Both the position numbers and the translations under genes were made by a program. A stretch of DNA of 64,000 bases. It comes from Amycolatopsis nivea (GTDB taxonomy: Bacteria > Actinomycetota > Actinomycetes > Mycobacteriales > Pseudonocardiaceae). Shown in pieces: positions 25,246 to 34,474 of this stretch; position 1 is the stretch's first letter; the number at the start of each line of letters is the position of its first letter. The notes under the pieces were generated by a model. It ran no database searches, was not told the origin of the DNA, and was given only the letters and a program-made list of their open reading frames with translations. The DNA lies in the NCBI RefSeq assembly GCF_004522235.1, contig NZ_SDLT01000007.1, positions 62,001-126,000 of the forward strand, given 5' to 3'.

Positions 25246-25902
25246 ATGAACCCACAGGTGCACAGCGTCGCGTTCGTGACTGTCGCGCACCGTCCGGCCG
25301 ATCCTGAGTTCGCGCTCGCGGCGGTCGGCGGTGCAGCACTACTCACGCACACCGTGCGGGGGCTGCTCGGCACACCGGAAGTCGATCTGGTGGTCGCCGC
25401 AGCCCCCGAGCGGTGTGCGAAGTCGTTTTCCGAGGCATTGCGCGGCCTCGAATGCCGGGTCGTTCCCGGTTCCTCGCTCCGGCAGGCGTTCGCCGCCGTC
25501 GAGCCGCTGCTTGCCTCCGGCGCCGTCGTGCTGGTGCACGACGCGCTGCGGGCGTTCACTCCACAACGGACGGTCCAGCGCGTGCTGGCCGCGGTCCGGG
25601 ACGGCGCGCCCGTCGCGGTTCCGGTGCTGCCGATGTCCGACACGGTGAAAACCACCGACGAATCCGGAATTGTCACCGCCACCGTCGATCGCGACGGTCT
25701 TCGCAGTGCGCAAACCCCGGTTGGTTTTTCCCTTTCCGCTTTCCGTTCCGCACTCGCCGATTCCGCTGACCCCGGTCTCGCCGACACCGCGGGCGCGGCC
25801 ACCGTCCCCGGCGATCCGGACGCGATGCGCGTCGCGAGCGCCTTCGAACTCACCCTCGCCGAGGCGCTCGTCGCCGGCGGGGACCGGGAGGATCCCCTGT
25901 GA
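25246..25902 (+). CDS. ispD: IspD-like cytidylyltransferase with degenerate active site
   Basis: This 218-aa protein sits in the ispD position (carD-ispD-ispF) and keeps part of the fold: [22 protein letters not shown] and [16 protein letters not shown]. It lacks the N-terminal glycine- and arginine-rich CTP loop with its following lysine; the equivalent segment reads [20 protein letters not shown]. The C-terminal lysine-threonine motif near the active site is also missing ([12 protein letters not shown]). It may be inactive, altered in substrate, or complemented by another IspD. A TACGAT box at 25231-25236 suggests its own promoter. It overlaps ispF by 4 bp. Confidence 0.75.
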   Translation: MNPQVHSVAFVTVAHRPADPEFALAAVGGAALLTHTVRGLLGTPEVDLVVAAAPERCAKSFSEALRGLECRVVPGSSLRQAFAAVEPLLASGAVVLVHDALRAFTPQRTVQRVLAAVRDGAPVAVPVLPMSDTVKTTDESGIVTATVDRDGLRSAQTPVGFSLSAFRSALADSADPGLADTAGAATVPGDPDAMRVASAFELTLAEALVAGGDREDPL

Positions 25903-26372
25903 CCGATCTGCGGGTAGGCAACGGCGTCGACGTCCATCCGGTCGAGCCGGGCCGCGAATGCTGGATGGCCGGTCTGCGGTGGCCGGGCGTCGACGGCTGC
26001 GCGGGCCACTCGGACGGCGACGTCGCGGCACACGCCCTGTGCGACGCCCTGCTGTCCGCGGCTGGCCTCGGCGATCTCGGGGCGGTATTCGGCACCGGCG
26101 ATCCGCGGATGGACGGCGCGCACGGCACCGACATGCTCGTCGAGGTGCGTGCCCTGCTGCAGGCGGAAGGCTGGCAGGTCTCCAACGCGACCGTGCAGGT
26201 CATCGGCAACCACCCGCGGATCGGGAAGCGGCGCGACGAGGCGCAGCAGGTGCTGAGCGACGCGATCGGCGGACCGGTGAGCGTTTCCGGGACCACGTCG
26301 GACGGGCTCGGCCTCACCGGACGCGGCGAGGGCATCGCGGCGGTCGCGACCGCGCTGCTGATCCGCGGCTGA
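25899..26372 (+). CDS. ispF: 2-C-methyl-D-erythritol 2,4-cyclodiphosphate synthase
   Basis: This 157-aa enzyme of the non-mevalonate isoprenoid pathway has metal ligands D11 and H13 in [26 protein letters not shown] with the next histidine, IGNHPRIG, and the C-terminal [19 protein letters not shown]. It cyclises the IspE product with loss of CMP and normally works as a trimer. All hallmark motifs are intact, in contrast to its degraded neighbour IspD. The GTG start overlaps the ispD stop. In mycobacteria cysS follows directly; here about 4.4 kb intervene. Confidence 0.93.
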   Translation: MTDLRVGNGVDVHPVEPGRECWMAGLRWPGVDGCAGHSDGDVAAHALCDALLSAAGLGDLGAVFGTGDPRMDGAHGTDMLVEVRALLQAEGWQVSNATVQVIGNHPRIGKRRDEAQQVLSDAIGGPVSVSGTTSDGLGLTGRGEGIAAVATALLIRG

Positions 26373-26482
26373 GTTAAATTCGCTCACCCGGAATCGTAAT
26401 ATTCCATTCTTCGCGATACCTGACCAGCGCTAACCGCCCGGTCATCGGAAAACGATCTTCGCCGATCTCCGCTAACTTCTGC

Positions 26483-26507
26483 GCGGGTACCCGCGGCTCA
26501 TTATAGT
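26483..26507 (+). promoter_or_regulatory. Promoter with perfect 12-bp palindrome before the NTPase operon
   Basis: The palindrome GCGGGTACCCGC occupies 26483-26494 and a TATAGT -10-like box lies at 26502-26507, so the palindrome covers the spacer and -35 zone. The surrounding 26373-26520 is AT-rich for this genome. This looks like a dedicated, possibly repressed promoter for the two-gene operon that starts at 26563. Confidence 0.45.
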
Positions 26508-26562
26508 TATTCCGCGACGTTTGCGGCGGCAGGGAGCGGGGCCGCCCGGCCAAAGGGGGACG

Positions 26563-28560
26563 ATGCCCGTCGATGCGCATCGATTGTCCGGAGTACGTTC
26601 GATCACCGGGAGGCTGGTCGAGGAACTGCTGTCCCGTCCGGGAGGGCAGAGCAGACCGCTGCCGATCGCGGTCGCGCTCGGCGTGCGCGGCGCGGGGAAG
26701 TCGGCGCTGCTGGAGGAATTGCGCATCCGGTGCGAGGACATCCCGCACGCGCTCGTCGATTTCGAGCGGCGCGACTGGGAGCAGATCCAGCCGCGGGAAC
26801 TGCTGGGCCACTTGGCTTTTGATCTCGGTCGGCAATGGCGGCAATTCGGCCGTATCGCGTTTCCCCGGCTGTGGCTGTGCATGCTCGTGCTCAGCGCCCC
26901 GGTCGAACTCGGCGACCGCCGGGCCGCACTGCGCAAACTCCGGGATCTGATCGCGCAAAACCAGCCGCTGGAACGCAATCGCGACGCGATCGTGGACGTC
27001 GTGAAGCTCGTCGGCGGCGTCACTTCGGGCAACAGTCTTCCCGGCTGGAACGAGGCGACCGAACTGCTGCTGCGCGGGCTCAGCTGGTACGACCGGCGAC
27101 GGCTGATGGGCAAGGTCAAAGCCATGCCGACCGGGTACGGCAACCACCAGGACTTCCTGATCGAAATCGCCAAGCACGCGCACGGCGACGACGAGGACCG
27201 GGCCGCGGTCGACGCGATCATCTGCGATGCGTTCCTCGCCGACCTGCGCCGCGCCTACTCCGGCATCTCCGGCACCCGCCGGACGATGAATTGCCTGGTA
27301 TTGCTGGACAACGCGCACACGAAGGGCGGACAGGACTTCCTGCGCGCGCTCGCCGAGGCGCGCAGGCACACGCCGGACGAGGCCGATCCGCTGGTGGTGA
27401 TCGCGACGAGCCGGACGTGGAATCCGGACTGGAGCGAAAGCTGGTCGATGGTCACCGCGCATCCGGGCAGCGACCGGGAGATCCGGCGCAACCCGGAGCA
27501 CCGGACCAGCGGGCTCGACTGGCCGGTGCCGCGGCTGCCCGCGCACGTCGAAACCGATTGGATCCCCGGTCAGCCGGACAACCGCTGGTCCCCCTGGTAC
27601 CTGCTGGAACTCGGCACGCTTTCCAGCGGCGACGTCGTCGATGTCGCCGCCGCGCACGACGTGCACCCGACGTCGCGGCTGCCGCGGTTCCTGTCCCGGC
27701 TCACCGACGGACACCCCGGCGCGGTGCGCGAGGTGCTGCAGACGCTCGCCGCGCGGTACGAGCCGGGCAACCCGAACACGTTGCGGGAATCCTTGTACAC
27801 CAAGGTAACCCTGGACGACGGCAGCGAGTCCACTTTGCTCGCGCAGATGTGCGACTACCTGCTGCAGGACTTTTCCACCGCGAGCCGCCAGGAACTCGTC
27901 ACCGCGAGCGCCGCGGTCGACGTGGAAATGCTGTTCCACAAGGAAATTCTCGATCTGCGCAATCCGATGGGCGAGGGGCCGCTGTTCAAGCAGCTCGCCG
28001 ATCAGCTGTGGCTGCGCGCGGATCCGGACGACCCGTCGCGCTACGTCCTGCACCCGTGGCTGCGCCGGTTGCTGCTGCGGAAGCTGGCGACGCGCGCCGA
28101 CGATCACCCGTTGAGCTGGGAAAAGGTGCACACGCGCTGCCGCGATTTCTACGAGAAGAACGGCCGCGTCGCCGCCGCTCGCTACCACGACCTGGCGCTC
28201 GAGAACGTCGACGCGGTGGTGACGCATCTGTGCAAACCGCTCAGCGCGCCGCACGCCGAGTTCGACGTGCCGACCGCCGAAGCGTGGCTGGCCGAACTGG
28301 ACACGATCACCGCCGCGCCCAACCGGCTGGTGGAGAACGCGGATCCCTACACCCAGGTGCAGCAGCGCGTCGGCGAGTGGGAAGGCGAACTGGAGACGAC
28401 CGTGGCGTGGCTGGTCGTTTCGCTGTGGCTGGCGCGCGATCCGCTCGGCGACCCGGGCGGCACCCTCAACGCCACCATCGAGAGCGGATTCCACCATCTG
28501 GCCCAAGGCCGGGGACGAGGATCGATGCTGTTGCACGAGCGAGCGGAGCGCTACCGATGA
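26563..28560 (+). CDS. STAND-like P-loop NTPase, unknown role
   Basis: This 665-aa cytoplasmic protein has Walker A GVRGAGKS (40-47), a Walker B strand CLVLLDNAH (about 244-252) and a sensor-like ATSR (281-284), then a helical region (LSRLTDGHPGAVREVLQTLA, typical of STAND or AAA lid helices) and a winged-helix-like stretch (about 445-520). I recognise no effector domain. The ATG at 26563 follows AAGGGGGA. The next gene overlaps by 4 bp (ATGA) and encodes a membrane-anchored binding protein, so the pair probably works together, perhaps as an extracellular ligand sensor with an intracellular switch. This is inference. Confidence 0.75.
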   Translation: MPVDAHRLSGVRSITGRLVEELLSRPGGQSRPLPIAVALGVRGAGKSALLEELRIRCEDIPHALVDFERRDWEQIQPRELLGHLAFDLGRQWRQFGRIAFPRLWLCMLVLSAPVELGDRRAALRKLRDLIAQNQPLERNRDAIVDVVKLVGGVTSGNSLPGWNEATELLLRGLSWYDRRRLMGKVKAMPTGYGNHQDFLIEIAKHAHGDDEDRAAVDAIICDAFLADLRRAYSGISGTRRTMNCLVLLDNAHTKGGQDFLRALAEARRHTPDEADPLVVIATSRTWNPDWSESWSMVTAHPGSDREIRRNPEHRTSGLDWPVPRLPAHVETDWIPGQPDNRWSPWYLLELGTLSSGDVVDVAAAHDVHPTSRLPRFLSRLTDGHPGAVREVLQTLAARYEPGNPNTLRESLYTKVTLDDGSESTLLAQMCDYLLQDFSTASRQELVTASAAVDVEMLFHKEILDLRNPMGEGPLFKQLADQLWLRADPDDPSRYVLHPWLRRLLLRKLATRADDHPLSWEKVHTRCRDFYEKNGRVAAARYHDLALENVDAVVTHLCKPLSAPHAEFDVPTAEAWLAELDTITAAPNRLVENADPYTQVQQRVGEWEGELETTVAWLVVSLWLARDPLGDPGGTLNATIESGFHHLAQGRGRGSMLLHERAERYR

Positions 28561-30029
28561 CGCAACGGATCAAACCGCCGCGGCCGGCGTGGGCGAAGTG
28601 GCTCTGGGGCGGCGGCGCGGTGCTGCTGGTCGTGGTCATCGTCGTCGCCGCGTTCGTCGTCGTCCCGGCGATCAGCGAGGCGAACCGCACGTGCGGCGCC
28701 GGCGTCGAGGAACGCGGTGAGAATTCCGAATGCATCGGCACGACTGACGGCGAATTCGTGTTTTCTCCCGACCTCGCCGATGTGGAAAACAGAATTCATC
28801 AGGAAAATACCGAAACCGTCGGTTCCGGGAAGCCGTACGTGACCATCGCGGTGCTCCTGCCGATGACGCTCACCGACCACGACATTCTTTCCCGCGAATG
28901 GGTACGGCATCAGCTCGAAGGGGCGTATGTCGCCCAGCACCGGGCCAACAAAACGCAGTCGTGGGGCAGCGTGCCGCTCATCCGGCTGCTGCTGGCCAAC
29001 CCCGGCAGCCAGCTCAAACAGTGGGAGCCGGTGGTCGACGACCTGATCGGCCGGACCGGGGCCGACCGGATCGTGGGCGTGACCGGCATCGGGCTGAGCC
29101 TCGACACCGCGCGCAGCGCCATCCAGAAGCTGTCCGACCACCGCGTCCCGGTCGTGGCCTCGCACCTGGCCGCCGATGAGTTTTCGCAGATCCCGGGCTT
29201 CCTGCGGGTGTCCCCGACCAGCTCGACCTACGGCAGTTCGATGGCGGGCTACGTGAAGCCGACCGCGCACACCGCGACCGTCGTGCAGGACCAGAACCCG
29301 GGCGACCTGTACCCGAAGACGCTGGCCACGGCCTTCACCAAGACGTTCGCCGACGCCACGCACCGGATCGTCGGGCGCACCGAGTCCTACGACTCCAGCC
29401 TGCCCGGGATCGAGAACACCTTCCTGCAGATGATGCCGAACATCTGCGGCGACAACCCGGACGTCGTGTACTTCGCCGGCCGCGAGGACCACCTGAAGTC
29501 GTTCGTCGCGCAGCTCGCCCAGCGGCCCTGCCTCGAGAAACACCTCACCGTGCTGACCGGCGACCTCGCCCAGGTCGGCCCGCCCGGCCCGGAGATGCGC
29601 CGCGGCCTCCAGGCGAACGTCACGGTGCTCGCGCCGGGACTCGCGCATCCGCAGGCCTGGCGCGACCATCCGGAGTCGTTCAACAAGGCGGCCGTCGCGA
29701 GCTTCGAGGAACCCGGGTGCGCCGGTTGCTTCACCGCGGTCTTCCCGAGGGAACGGCTGGACGACGGCATCGCGATCCTGGCGCACGACGCGGTGCTGAC
29801 CGTGATCTGGGCCATCCGCGGCATCCCGCGGGTGTCTCCGGAGCAGGTCACCGCGCAGGACGTGCTGCAGGCGAGGAACCGGCTGCACGGACAGTCCGCG
29901 GTCCCGGGAGCGAGCGGCATGATCTCGTTCGACGACCGCGGCGACCCGGTGAACAAGGCGGTGCCGATCCTGCGCGTCCGGCTCGACGCGACGCCGGAGT
30001 TCGTGGAGCTTTACGTCCCGGCGGCGTGA
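28557..30029 (+). CDS. Membrane-anchored type I periplasmic-binding-like protein
   Basis: This 490-aa protein has a short cytoplasmic tail (MTQRIKPPRPAWAKW), one membrane helix (about 15-40) and an external domain resembling branched-chain amino acid receptors: PYVTIAVLLPMTLTD, QLEGAYVAQHRAN, ADRIVGVTGIGLSLDTARS, VPVVASHLAAD, FLRVSPTSSTYGSSMAGYV and VVQDQNPGDLYPKTLA. It is a signal-anchor protein and not a lipoprotein, and no ABC permease or ATPase lies nearby, so a sensory role is more likely than transport. It is translationally coupled to the upstream NTPase. Four cysteines (MPNICGDN, QRPCLEK, GCAGCFT) may form disulfides. Confidence 0.75.
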   Translation: MTQRIKPPRPAWAKWLWGGGAVLLVVVIVVAAFVVVPAISEANRTCGAGVEERGENSECIGTTDGEFVFSPDLADVENRIHQENTETVGSGKPYVTIAVLLPMTLTDHDILSREWVRHQLEGAYVAQHRANKTQSWGSVPLIRLLLANPGSQLKQWEPVVDDLIGRTGADRIVGVTGIGLSLDTARSAIQKLSDHRVPVVASHLAADEFSQIPGFLRVSPTSSTYGSSMAGYVKPTAHTATVVQDQNPGDLYPKTLATAFTKTFADATHRIVGRTESYDSSLPGIENTFLQMMPNICGDNPDVVYFAGREDHLKSFVAQLAQRPCLEKHLTVLTGDLAQVGPPGPEMRRGLQANVTVLAPGLAHPQAWRDHPESFNKAAVASFEEPGCAGCFTAVFPRERLDDGIAILAHDAVLTVIWAIRGIPRVSPEQVTAQDVLQARNRLHGQSAVPGASGMISFDDRGDPVNKAVPILRVRLDATPEFVELYVPAA

Positions 30030-30072
30030 GCCGGGCACCACAAACGGGCGGCGGCGCACCCGGGTCGCCCGA

Positions 30073-30078
30073 TAGGGT
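30073..30078 (+). promoter_or_regulatory. Leaderless -10 box of the HAD gene
   Basis: TAGGGT is followed by 6 nt and then the GTG start at 30085, which places transcription start at the codon. It supports this GTG as the true start. Confidence 0.55.
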
Positions 30079-30084
30079 TGGCGC

Positions 30085-30771
30085 GTGGCCATCAACGCGG
30101 TGTTGTTCGACTTCTCCGGCACTCTTTTCCGGCTTGAGCAGCAGGACGGCTGGCTCGAGGACGTGCGCGACGACGACGGCGAGGCGCTCGACGTCGAAGC
30201 GCAGACCGAGCTGATGCGGCGGATGACCGCGCCGGTCGAGCAGTCCGTCGAACTCGACGAGGAGCACCTGTACGCCTGGCACAACCGCGACCGCGACCCG
30301 GAGCTGCACCGGAAGGTGTACCTCGAGGTGCTGCGGCTGTCCGGCGTGCCCCGGCGCGACCAGGCCGAGGCGCTGTACGCCCAGCTCATCGCCCCGGACC
30401 AGTGGACGCCCTACCCGGACACCGAGGCCGCGCTCAAGGCGGTCGCGAGCAGCGGGCGCAAGGCGGGCGTGCTGAGCAACATCGCGTTCGACATCCGGCC
30501 CGCGTTCGGCCAGCGCGGCTGGGACGCGCACGTCGCCGAGTTCACCCTGTCCTTCGAGGTCGGAGCGGTGAAGCCGGAGCCGGAGATCTTCCAGTCGGCG
30601 ATCGAGCGGCTCGGCGTGCGCGCCGAGGAGACGCTGATGGTCGGCGACAGCGAGGAGGCCGACGGCGGCGCCCGTGCGCTGGGCTGCCGGTTCGCCCTGG
30701 TCGACCCGCTGCCCACGGCGCAGCGGCCGGACGCGCTGCTGGGCGTGCTGCGGGAGCACGGCGTGCTCTGA
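30085..30771 (+). CDS. HAD-superfamily hydrolase
   Basis: This 228-aa HAD enzyme has motif I FDFSGTLF (the second catalytic acidic position is Ser instead of Asp), motif II as VLSNIAFD, a lysine in [10 protein letters not shown] and motif [18 protein letters not shown]. The Ser in DFSGT is unusual for a phosphatase and may change activity, although some HAD proteins have it. The substrate is unknown. It lies between the NTPase/binding-protein operon and cysS, with its own leaderless promoter. The stop is followed 44 bp later by the cysS start. Confidence 0.8.
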   Translation: MAINAVLFDFSGTLFRLEQQDGWLEDVRDDDGEALDVEAQTELMRRMTAPVEQSVELDEEHLYAWHNRDRDPELHRKVYLEVLRLSGVPRRDQAEALYAQLIAPDQWTPYPDTEAALKAVASSGRKAGVLSNIAFDIRPAFGQRGWDAHVAEFTLSFEVGAVKPEPEIFQSAIERLGVRAEETLMVGDSEEADGGARALGCRFALVDPLPTAQRPDALLGVLREHGVL

Positions 30772-30802
30772 CGTCCTGCGACGTCTCCCACAGTGCCCCC
30801 GG

Positions 30803-30808
30803 TACCCT
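30803..30808 (+). promoter_or_regulatory. Leaderless -10 box of cysS
   Basis: TACCCT is followed by 7 nt and then GTG at 30816. No leader or ribosome site is present upstream of this GTG, in keeping with a leaderless message. Confidence 0.55.
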
Positions 30809-30815
30809 TTACCTC

Positions 30816-32201
30816 GTGGCTTTGCACCTGTACGACACCGCGACCCGTGCCCCCCGGGAGTTCTCTCCCGTCCGCAGCGGAACGGCGTCGATCTACGTGT
30901 GTGGTGCCACCGTGCAGGGAGTACCGCATATCGGGCACGTCCGCGGCATGCTGAACTACGACGTGCTCCGCCGCTGGCTGCTCCACAGTGGACTGGACGT
31001 CCTGCTGGTCCGCAACGTCACCGACATCGACGACAAGATCCTCGCCAAGGCCGCCGACGCCGGTCGTCCCTGGTGGGAATGGGCGGCGACGCACGAGCGG
31101 GCGTTCGAGAAGGCGTACGAGGATCTCGGCTGCCTCCCGCCGTCGGTCACGCCGCGCGCGACCGGGCACGTCACGCAGATGGTCCAGCTGATGGAGCGGC
31201 TGATCGAAGCCGGGCACGCGTACGCCGTCGACGGCGACGTGTACTTCTCGGTGAAGTCGTTCCCCGAGTACGGCACGCTGTCGGGACAGCAGCTCGACGA
31301 GGTCCAGCAGGGCGAGACGCCGACCCGCGGCAAGCGTGATTCGCGCGACTTCACGCTGTGGAAGAGCGCGAAGCCGGGCGAGCCGTCGTGGCCGACGCCG
31401 TGGGGCGAGGGGCGTCCCGGCTGGCACCTGGAGTGCTCGGCGATGGCGACCAACTACCTCGGCGCCGAGTTCGACATCCACGGCGGCGGCGTTGACCTGG
31501 TGTTCCCGCACCACGAGAACGAACGCGCACAGTCGAACGCGGCGGGCGACGGGTTCGCCCGCTACTGGCTGCACAACGCGTGGGTGACCATGTCCGGCGA
31601 GAAGATGTCGAAGTCGCTGGGCAACACGGTCGCGATCCCGGCGATGCTGGAGCGCTACCGCGCGCCCGAACTGCGCTACTACCTGGTGCAGCCGCACTAC
31701 CGGTCCACCGTCGAGTACTCCGAAGGCGCGGTGACCGAAGCCGCGCAGGGCTACCGGCGGATCGAAGCGTTCCTGCGCCGGGCGGAGTCGGCCGGTTCGG
31801 TGGACATCGGCCCGGTCTCCCCGGAATTCGCCGCGGCGATGGACGACGACCTGGCGACGCCCGCCGCGTTCGCCGTGGTGCACAACACGGTCCGCGACGG
31901 TAACGCCGCCCTCGACGGGGGCGACACCACGAAGGCACTCGAATTGGCCGGCACGGTCCGCGGGATGACCGCCGTGCTCGGCATCGACCCGCTGTCGCCG
32001 GACTGGGCGGACGGCGGCTCGGACACTCCCGTCCGCGACGCGCTGGGCACGCTCGTGGAAGCCCTGCTGGCCGAACGCCAGGAGGCCCGTGCGGCGAAGG
32101 ACTTCGCCCGCGCGGACGCCGCCCGCGACCGTCTCGTGGCGGCGGGGATCGCGGTGGAAGACACCCCGAACGGTCCGCAATGGACGGTCAGGAACTCCTG
32201 A
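30816..32201 (+). CDS. cysS: Cysteinyl-tRNA synthetase
   Basis: This 461-aa class I synthetase charges tRNA-Cys. It has the zinc cysteine in [13 protein letters not shown] in [10 protein letters not shown], the zinc ligands ECSAMA and HHENERAQ, and the KMSKS loop in [11 protein letters not shown]. The related mycothiol enzyme MshC is shorter; the full anticodon-binding C-terminal region (about 350-461) and the synteny carD-ispD-ispF-cysS-rlmB identify this as CysS. Start GTG 30816 is supported by the leaderless promoter. RlmB follows after 30 bp. Confidence 0.95.
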   Translation: MALHLYDTATRAPREFSPVRSGTASIYVCGATVQGVPHIGHVRGMLNYDVLRRWLLHSGLDVLLVRNVTDIDDKILAKAADAGRPWWEWAATHERAFEKAYEDLGCLPPSVTPRATGHVTQMVQLMERLIEAGHAYAVDGDVYFSVKSFPEYGTLSGQQLDEVQQGETPTRGKRDSRDFTLWKSAKPGEPSWPTPWGEGRPGWHLECSAMATNYLGAEFDIHGGGVDLVFPHHENERAQSNAAGDGFARYWLHNAWVTMSGEKMSKSLGNTVAIPAMLERYRAPELRYYLVQPHYRSTVEYSEGAVTEAAQGYRRIEAFLRRAESAGSVDIGPVSPEFAAAMDDDLATPAAFAVVHNTVRDGNAALDGGDTTKALELAGTVRGMTAVLGIDPLSPDWADGGSDTPVRDALGTLVEALLAERQEARAAKDFARADAARDRLVAAGIAVEDTPNGPQWTVRNS

Positions 32202-32231
32202 CCTCCTCGCGGCAGCAGAGATTGAGGATTC

Positions 32232-33188
32232 ATGGCAGGCAACTCACAGCGCAAAGGTGCCATCCGCAAGACCGGCACCAAGAAGGGCGCCGTCGTCGGT
32301 TCGGGCGGGCAGCGGCGCAAGGCGCTCGAGGGCAAGGGCCCGACGCCGAGGGCTGAGGACCGGCCCGGGCACAAGGCGTACCGCGCTGCCAACGCCGCCA
32401 ACAAGCGCGACCAGGCCCGGCAGAAGAAGGCCGACCGCCCGGAGCTGATCGCCGGCCGCAACCCGGTCGTCGAGGCGCTGCGCGCGGACGTGCCGGGCAC
32501 GGCGCTGTACGTCGCGCTCAACATCGACATCGACGACCGGGTCAACGAGGCCGTCCGGCTGGCCGGTGACAAGGGCATCTCCATTCTGGAGATCCCGCGC
32601 GAGGAACTGGACCGCAAGACCAACCGGGCCATGCACCAGGGCCTCGGCCTGCAGGTGCCGCCGTTCGAGTACGCGCACCCGGACGACCTCATGCAGGCTG
32701 CGCGCGACTCGGGCAACACCCCGCTGTTCGTCGCGCTCGACGGCGTCACCGACCCGCGCAACCTCGGCGCGGTGATCCGCTCCGCCGCGGCGTTCGGCGC
32801 GCAGGGCGTGCTGCTGCCGGAACGCCGCAGCGCCGGAATGACCGCGGTCGCGTGGCGCACGAGTGCTGGTACCGCGGCGAAGCTGCCGATCGCGGTCGCC
32901 ACGAACCTCACGCGCCAGCTGCGCGCGTGGGCTTCGAAGGGCCTGATGATCGTCGGCCTCGACGCCGACGGCACGGTCGACATCGACGCGCTCGAACTGG
33001 CCGCAGACCCGCTGGTCGTCGTCCTGGGCTCGGAAGGCCGCGGCCTGTCCCGGCTGGTCCGCGAAACCTGCGACGCGACCGTCTCGATCCCGATGGCGGC
33101 CGGCGTGGAATCGCTGAACGCCTCGGTCGCCGCCGGGGTGCTGCTGGCCGAGGTCGCCCGCCGTCGCCGGATCGCCGGACGCGTCTGA
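32232..33188 (+). CDS. rlmB: 23S rRNA 2'-O-methyltransferase, RlmB/TrmH (SpoU) family
   Basis: This 318-aa protein has a basic disordered N-terminus (about 1-70), a substrate-binding domain (75-145) and a SPOUT methyltransferase domain with motif 1 [16 protein letters not shown], motif 2 [19 protein letters not shown] and motif 3 [15 protein letters not shown]. It should use S-adenosylmethionine to methylate a ribose in 23S rRNA (G2251 in E. coli numbering). Some relatives modify tRNA, so the exact target is inferred. Coupling to cysS is conserved in actinobacteria. Confidence 0.88.
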   Translation: MAGNSQRKGAIRKTGTKKGAVVGSGGQRRKALEGKGPTPRAEDRPGHKAYRAANAANKRDQARQKKADRPELIAGRNPVVEALRADVPGTALYVALNIDIDDRVNEAVRLAGDKGISILEIPREELDRKTNRAMHQGLGLQVPPFEYAHPDDLMQAARDSGNTPLFVALDGVTDPRNLGAVIRSAAAFGAQGVLLPERRSAGMTAVAWRTSAGTAAKLPIAVATNLTRQLRAWASKGLMIVGLDADGTVDIDALELAADPLVVVLGSEGRGLSRLVRETCDATVSIPMAAGVESLNASVAAGVLLAEVARRRRIAGRV

Positions 33189-33211
33189 GTTTTTCGCTGG
33201 AATCAACGGGC

Positions 33212-33228
33212 TGTTATCGTCGATAACA
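33212..33228 (+). promoter_or_regulatory. Palindromic operator overlapping a TetR gene start
   Basis: TGTTATCGTCGATAACA is a perfect inverted repeat with 8-bp arms around one base. Its last base is the A of the ATG at 33228. TATCGT inside it (33215-33220) lies 7 nt before the ATG and fits a leaderless -10 box, so a bound TetR dimer would block its own promoter. Confidence 0.7.
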
Positions 33229-33899
33229 TGCCCGAAGACGCGCGCGCCCGCATCATCACGGCCGCACTGGACCTGCTGACCAGCGACGGCCCGGACGCGG
33301 TGTCGACCCGTGCGGTGAGCTCGGCGGCAGGCGTCCAACCTCCGACGATTTATCGACTGTTCGGAGACAAGGACGGTCTGCTCGACGCCATCACCGTCCA
33401 GGGCTACGAGGATTACCTGGAGGCGAAAACCGCCGAGCCGCCCGCCGAGGACCCACTGGACGACCTGCGGCGGGGCTGGGATCAGCACCTGGAGTTCGGC
33501 CTAGCCAACCCCGCGCTGTACCGGCTGATGACCACCCGTCCCGGCCGTTCGCCCGCGCTGGAGAAGTCCCTGGAGATCCTCGCGACGCGCGTCAGCCGCA
33601 TCGCTTCAGCCGGACGACTCCGGGTGCCAGAGCCGCTTGCGGCGGCCTTGATCCACGCCGCCGGTTCGGGGGCGACGTTGAGCCTGATCTCGACGCCTGC
33701 GGATTCCCGCGACCTCGCGGTCTCGGCCGCGGCCCGGGAAGCGGTGATCGCAGCGATCACCACGGACCGGCCGGTGTCCCGCACACCTGGTCCCGCCGCG
33801 GCGGCTACGGCTTTGCGGGCGGTGCTGCCGCAGGTGTCGGGGTTGAGTGCGGCGGAGAAGGCATTGATGGGTGAGTGGTTGGACCGGATCACCGACTGA
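33228..33899 (+). CDS. TetR-family transcriptional regulator
   Basis: This 223-aa repressor has an N-terminal helix-turn-helix (about 6-52: ARIITAALDLLTSDGPDAVSTRAVSSAAG, TIYRLFGDKDGLLDAI) and a helical ligand-binding domain. The ligand is unknown. A perfect palindrome overlaps its start codon, so it is predicted to repress itself. No divergently transcribed partner is present; the upstream gene is the same-strand rlmB, 39 bp away. A target may lie elsewhere, or the membrane acyltransferase gene 575 bp downstream could be affected. Confidence 0.88.
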   Translation: MPEDARARIITAALDLLTSDGPDAVSTRAVSSAAGVQPPTIYRLFGDKDGLLDAITVQGYEDYLEAKTAEPPAEDPLDDLRRGWDQHLEFGLANPALYRLMTTRPGRSPALEKSLEILATRVSRIASAGRLRVPEPLAAALIHAAGSGATLSLISTPADSRDLAVSAAAREAVIAAITTDRPVSRTPGPAAAATALRAVLPQVSGLSAAEKALMGEWLDRITD

Positions 33900-34019
33900 G
33901 CCTGGACGCTTCGCTTGCGCGGCTCTCTCGGGCTGCTTCCGCTGGTGGTCGCGCATCTTCACGGCCAGCGCTCTTCCGCTCCGGGGGCCCGGCTGCCGTC
34001 GCGCTGCCGTGTCGTGGGT

Positions 34020-34380
34020 CCATCACCTTCGCGCTCCGCCGCCCCAACCGCCGCTCGCGCACTGCCATCGCGCGCCCATCAACATCCCGCTCCGCCGCCC
34101 CCACATCGCACGCTCACCACTCTCGCGACCGCGCACCAATCGCCGCCCCGCGCACTGCCCGCGCGCCCACCGTCCCCGCGCGTTACCCCGTCGCACGCCC
34201 ACCGCTCTCCCGCACCAACCCCACCCCGCCCTGCCCTCTCGCGCACCCACCGCCCTTCCACCCAGCCGCCGCCCCCGGCCTGCGCCCGCCCCATGAGACT
34301 CCCCGCCCCAGCCACGGCGCAGCTCCACGACCCGCCCACTTCCCCGTCGCGAAGGGCGAAATCCCCCCAAATCCGTCACC
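34020..34380 (+). other. C-rich, G-poor intergenic tract
   Basis: The gap 33900-34474 holds no convincing gene. Within it about 360 bp are dominated by C on the plus strand with few G, and short words such as CGCGCACTGCC and CGCGCGCCCA recur. A transcript from the TetR gene would carry a long unpaired C-rich segment, the classic form of a Rho-utilisation site. Open frames through it give only Pro/Arg/Ala or Gly/Arg low-complexity chains. Confidence 0.5.
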
Positions 34381-34438
34381 CTCGGTGATTCGTGCTGTGA
34401 TCCGTCGGGCATCGCCCCGCGAAGCCACCCGCTCGGGC

Positions 34439-34444
34439 TAAGGT
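34439..34444 (+). promoter_or_regulatory. Predicted -10 box of the AlgI-like gene
   Basis: TAAGGT lies 30 bp before the ATG at 34475, leaving a short leader with ACCGAGGGGG that can serve as ribosome site. Confidence 0.4.
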
Positions 34445-34474
34445 CTCCTCCGGAACCGAGGGGGTCCGTCACCG

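Noticed and set aside
25246..25902. A frameshift hiding the missing IspD loop
   Set aside because: The other frames around 25246-25330 show no glycine-rich CTP loop, so the motif is truly absent near this start.
26835..30029. A 1064-codon frame covering the NTPase gene and the binding-protein gene
   Set aside because: The first 574 codons are an Arg-rich shadow of the NTPase. The real gene starts at the ATGA overlap at 28557.
30816..32201. MshC (mycothiol ligase) instead of CysS
   Set aside because: The length of 461 aa with a full anticodon-binding region and the rlmB neighbour fit CysS; MshC is shorter and found in another context.
33900..34474. Proline-rich or glycine/arginine-rich proteins in the C-rich gap
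   Set aside because: Open frames exist on both strands only because stop codons are rare in such DNA; none has a ribosome site, domain or normal composition.
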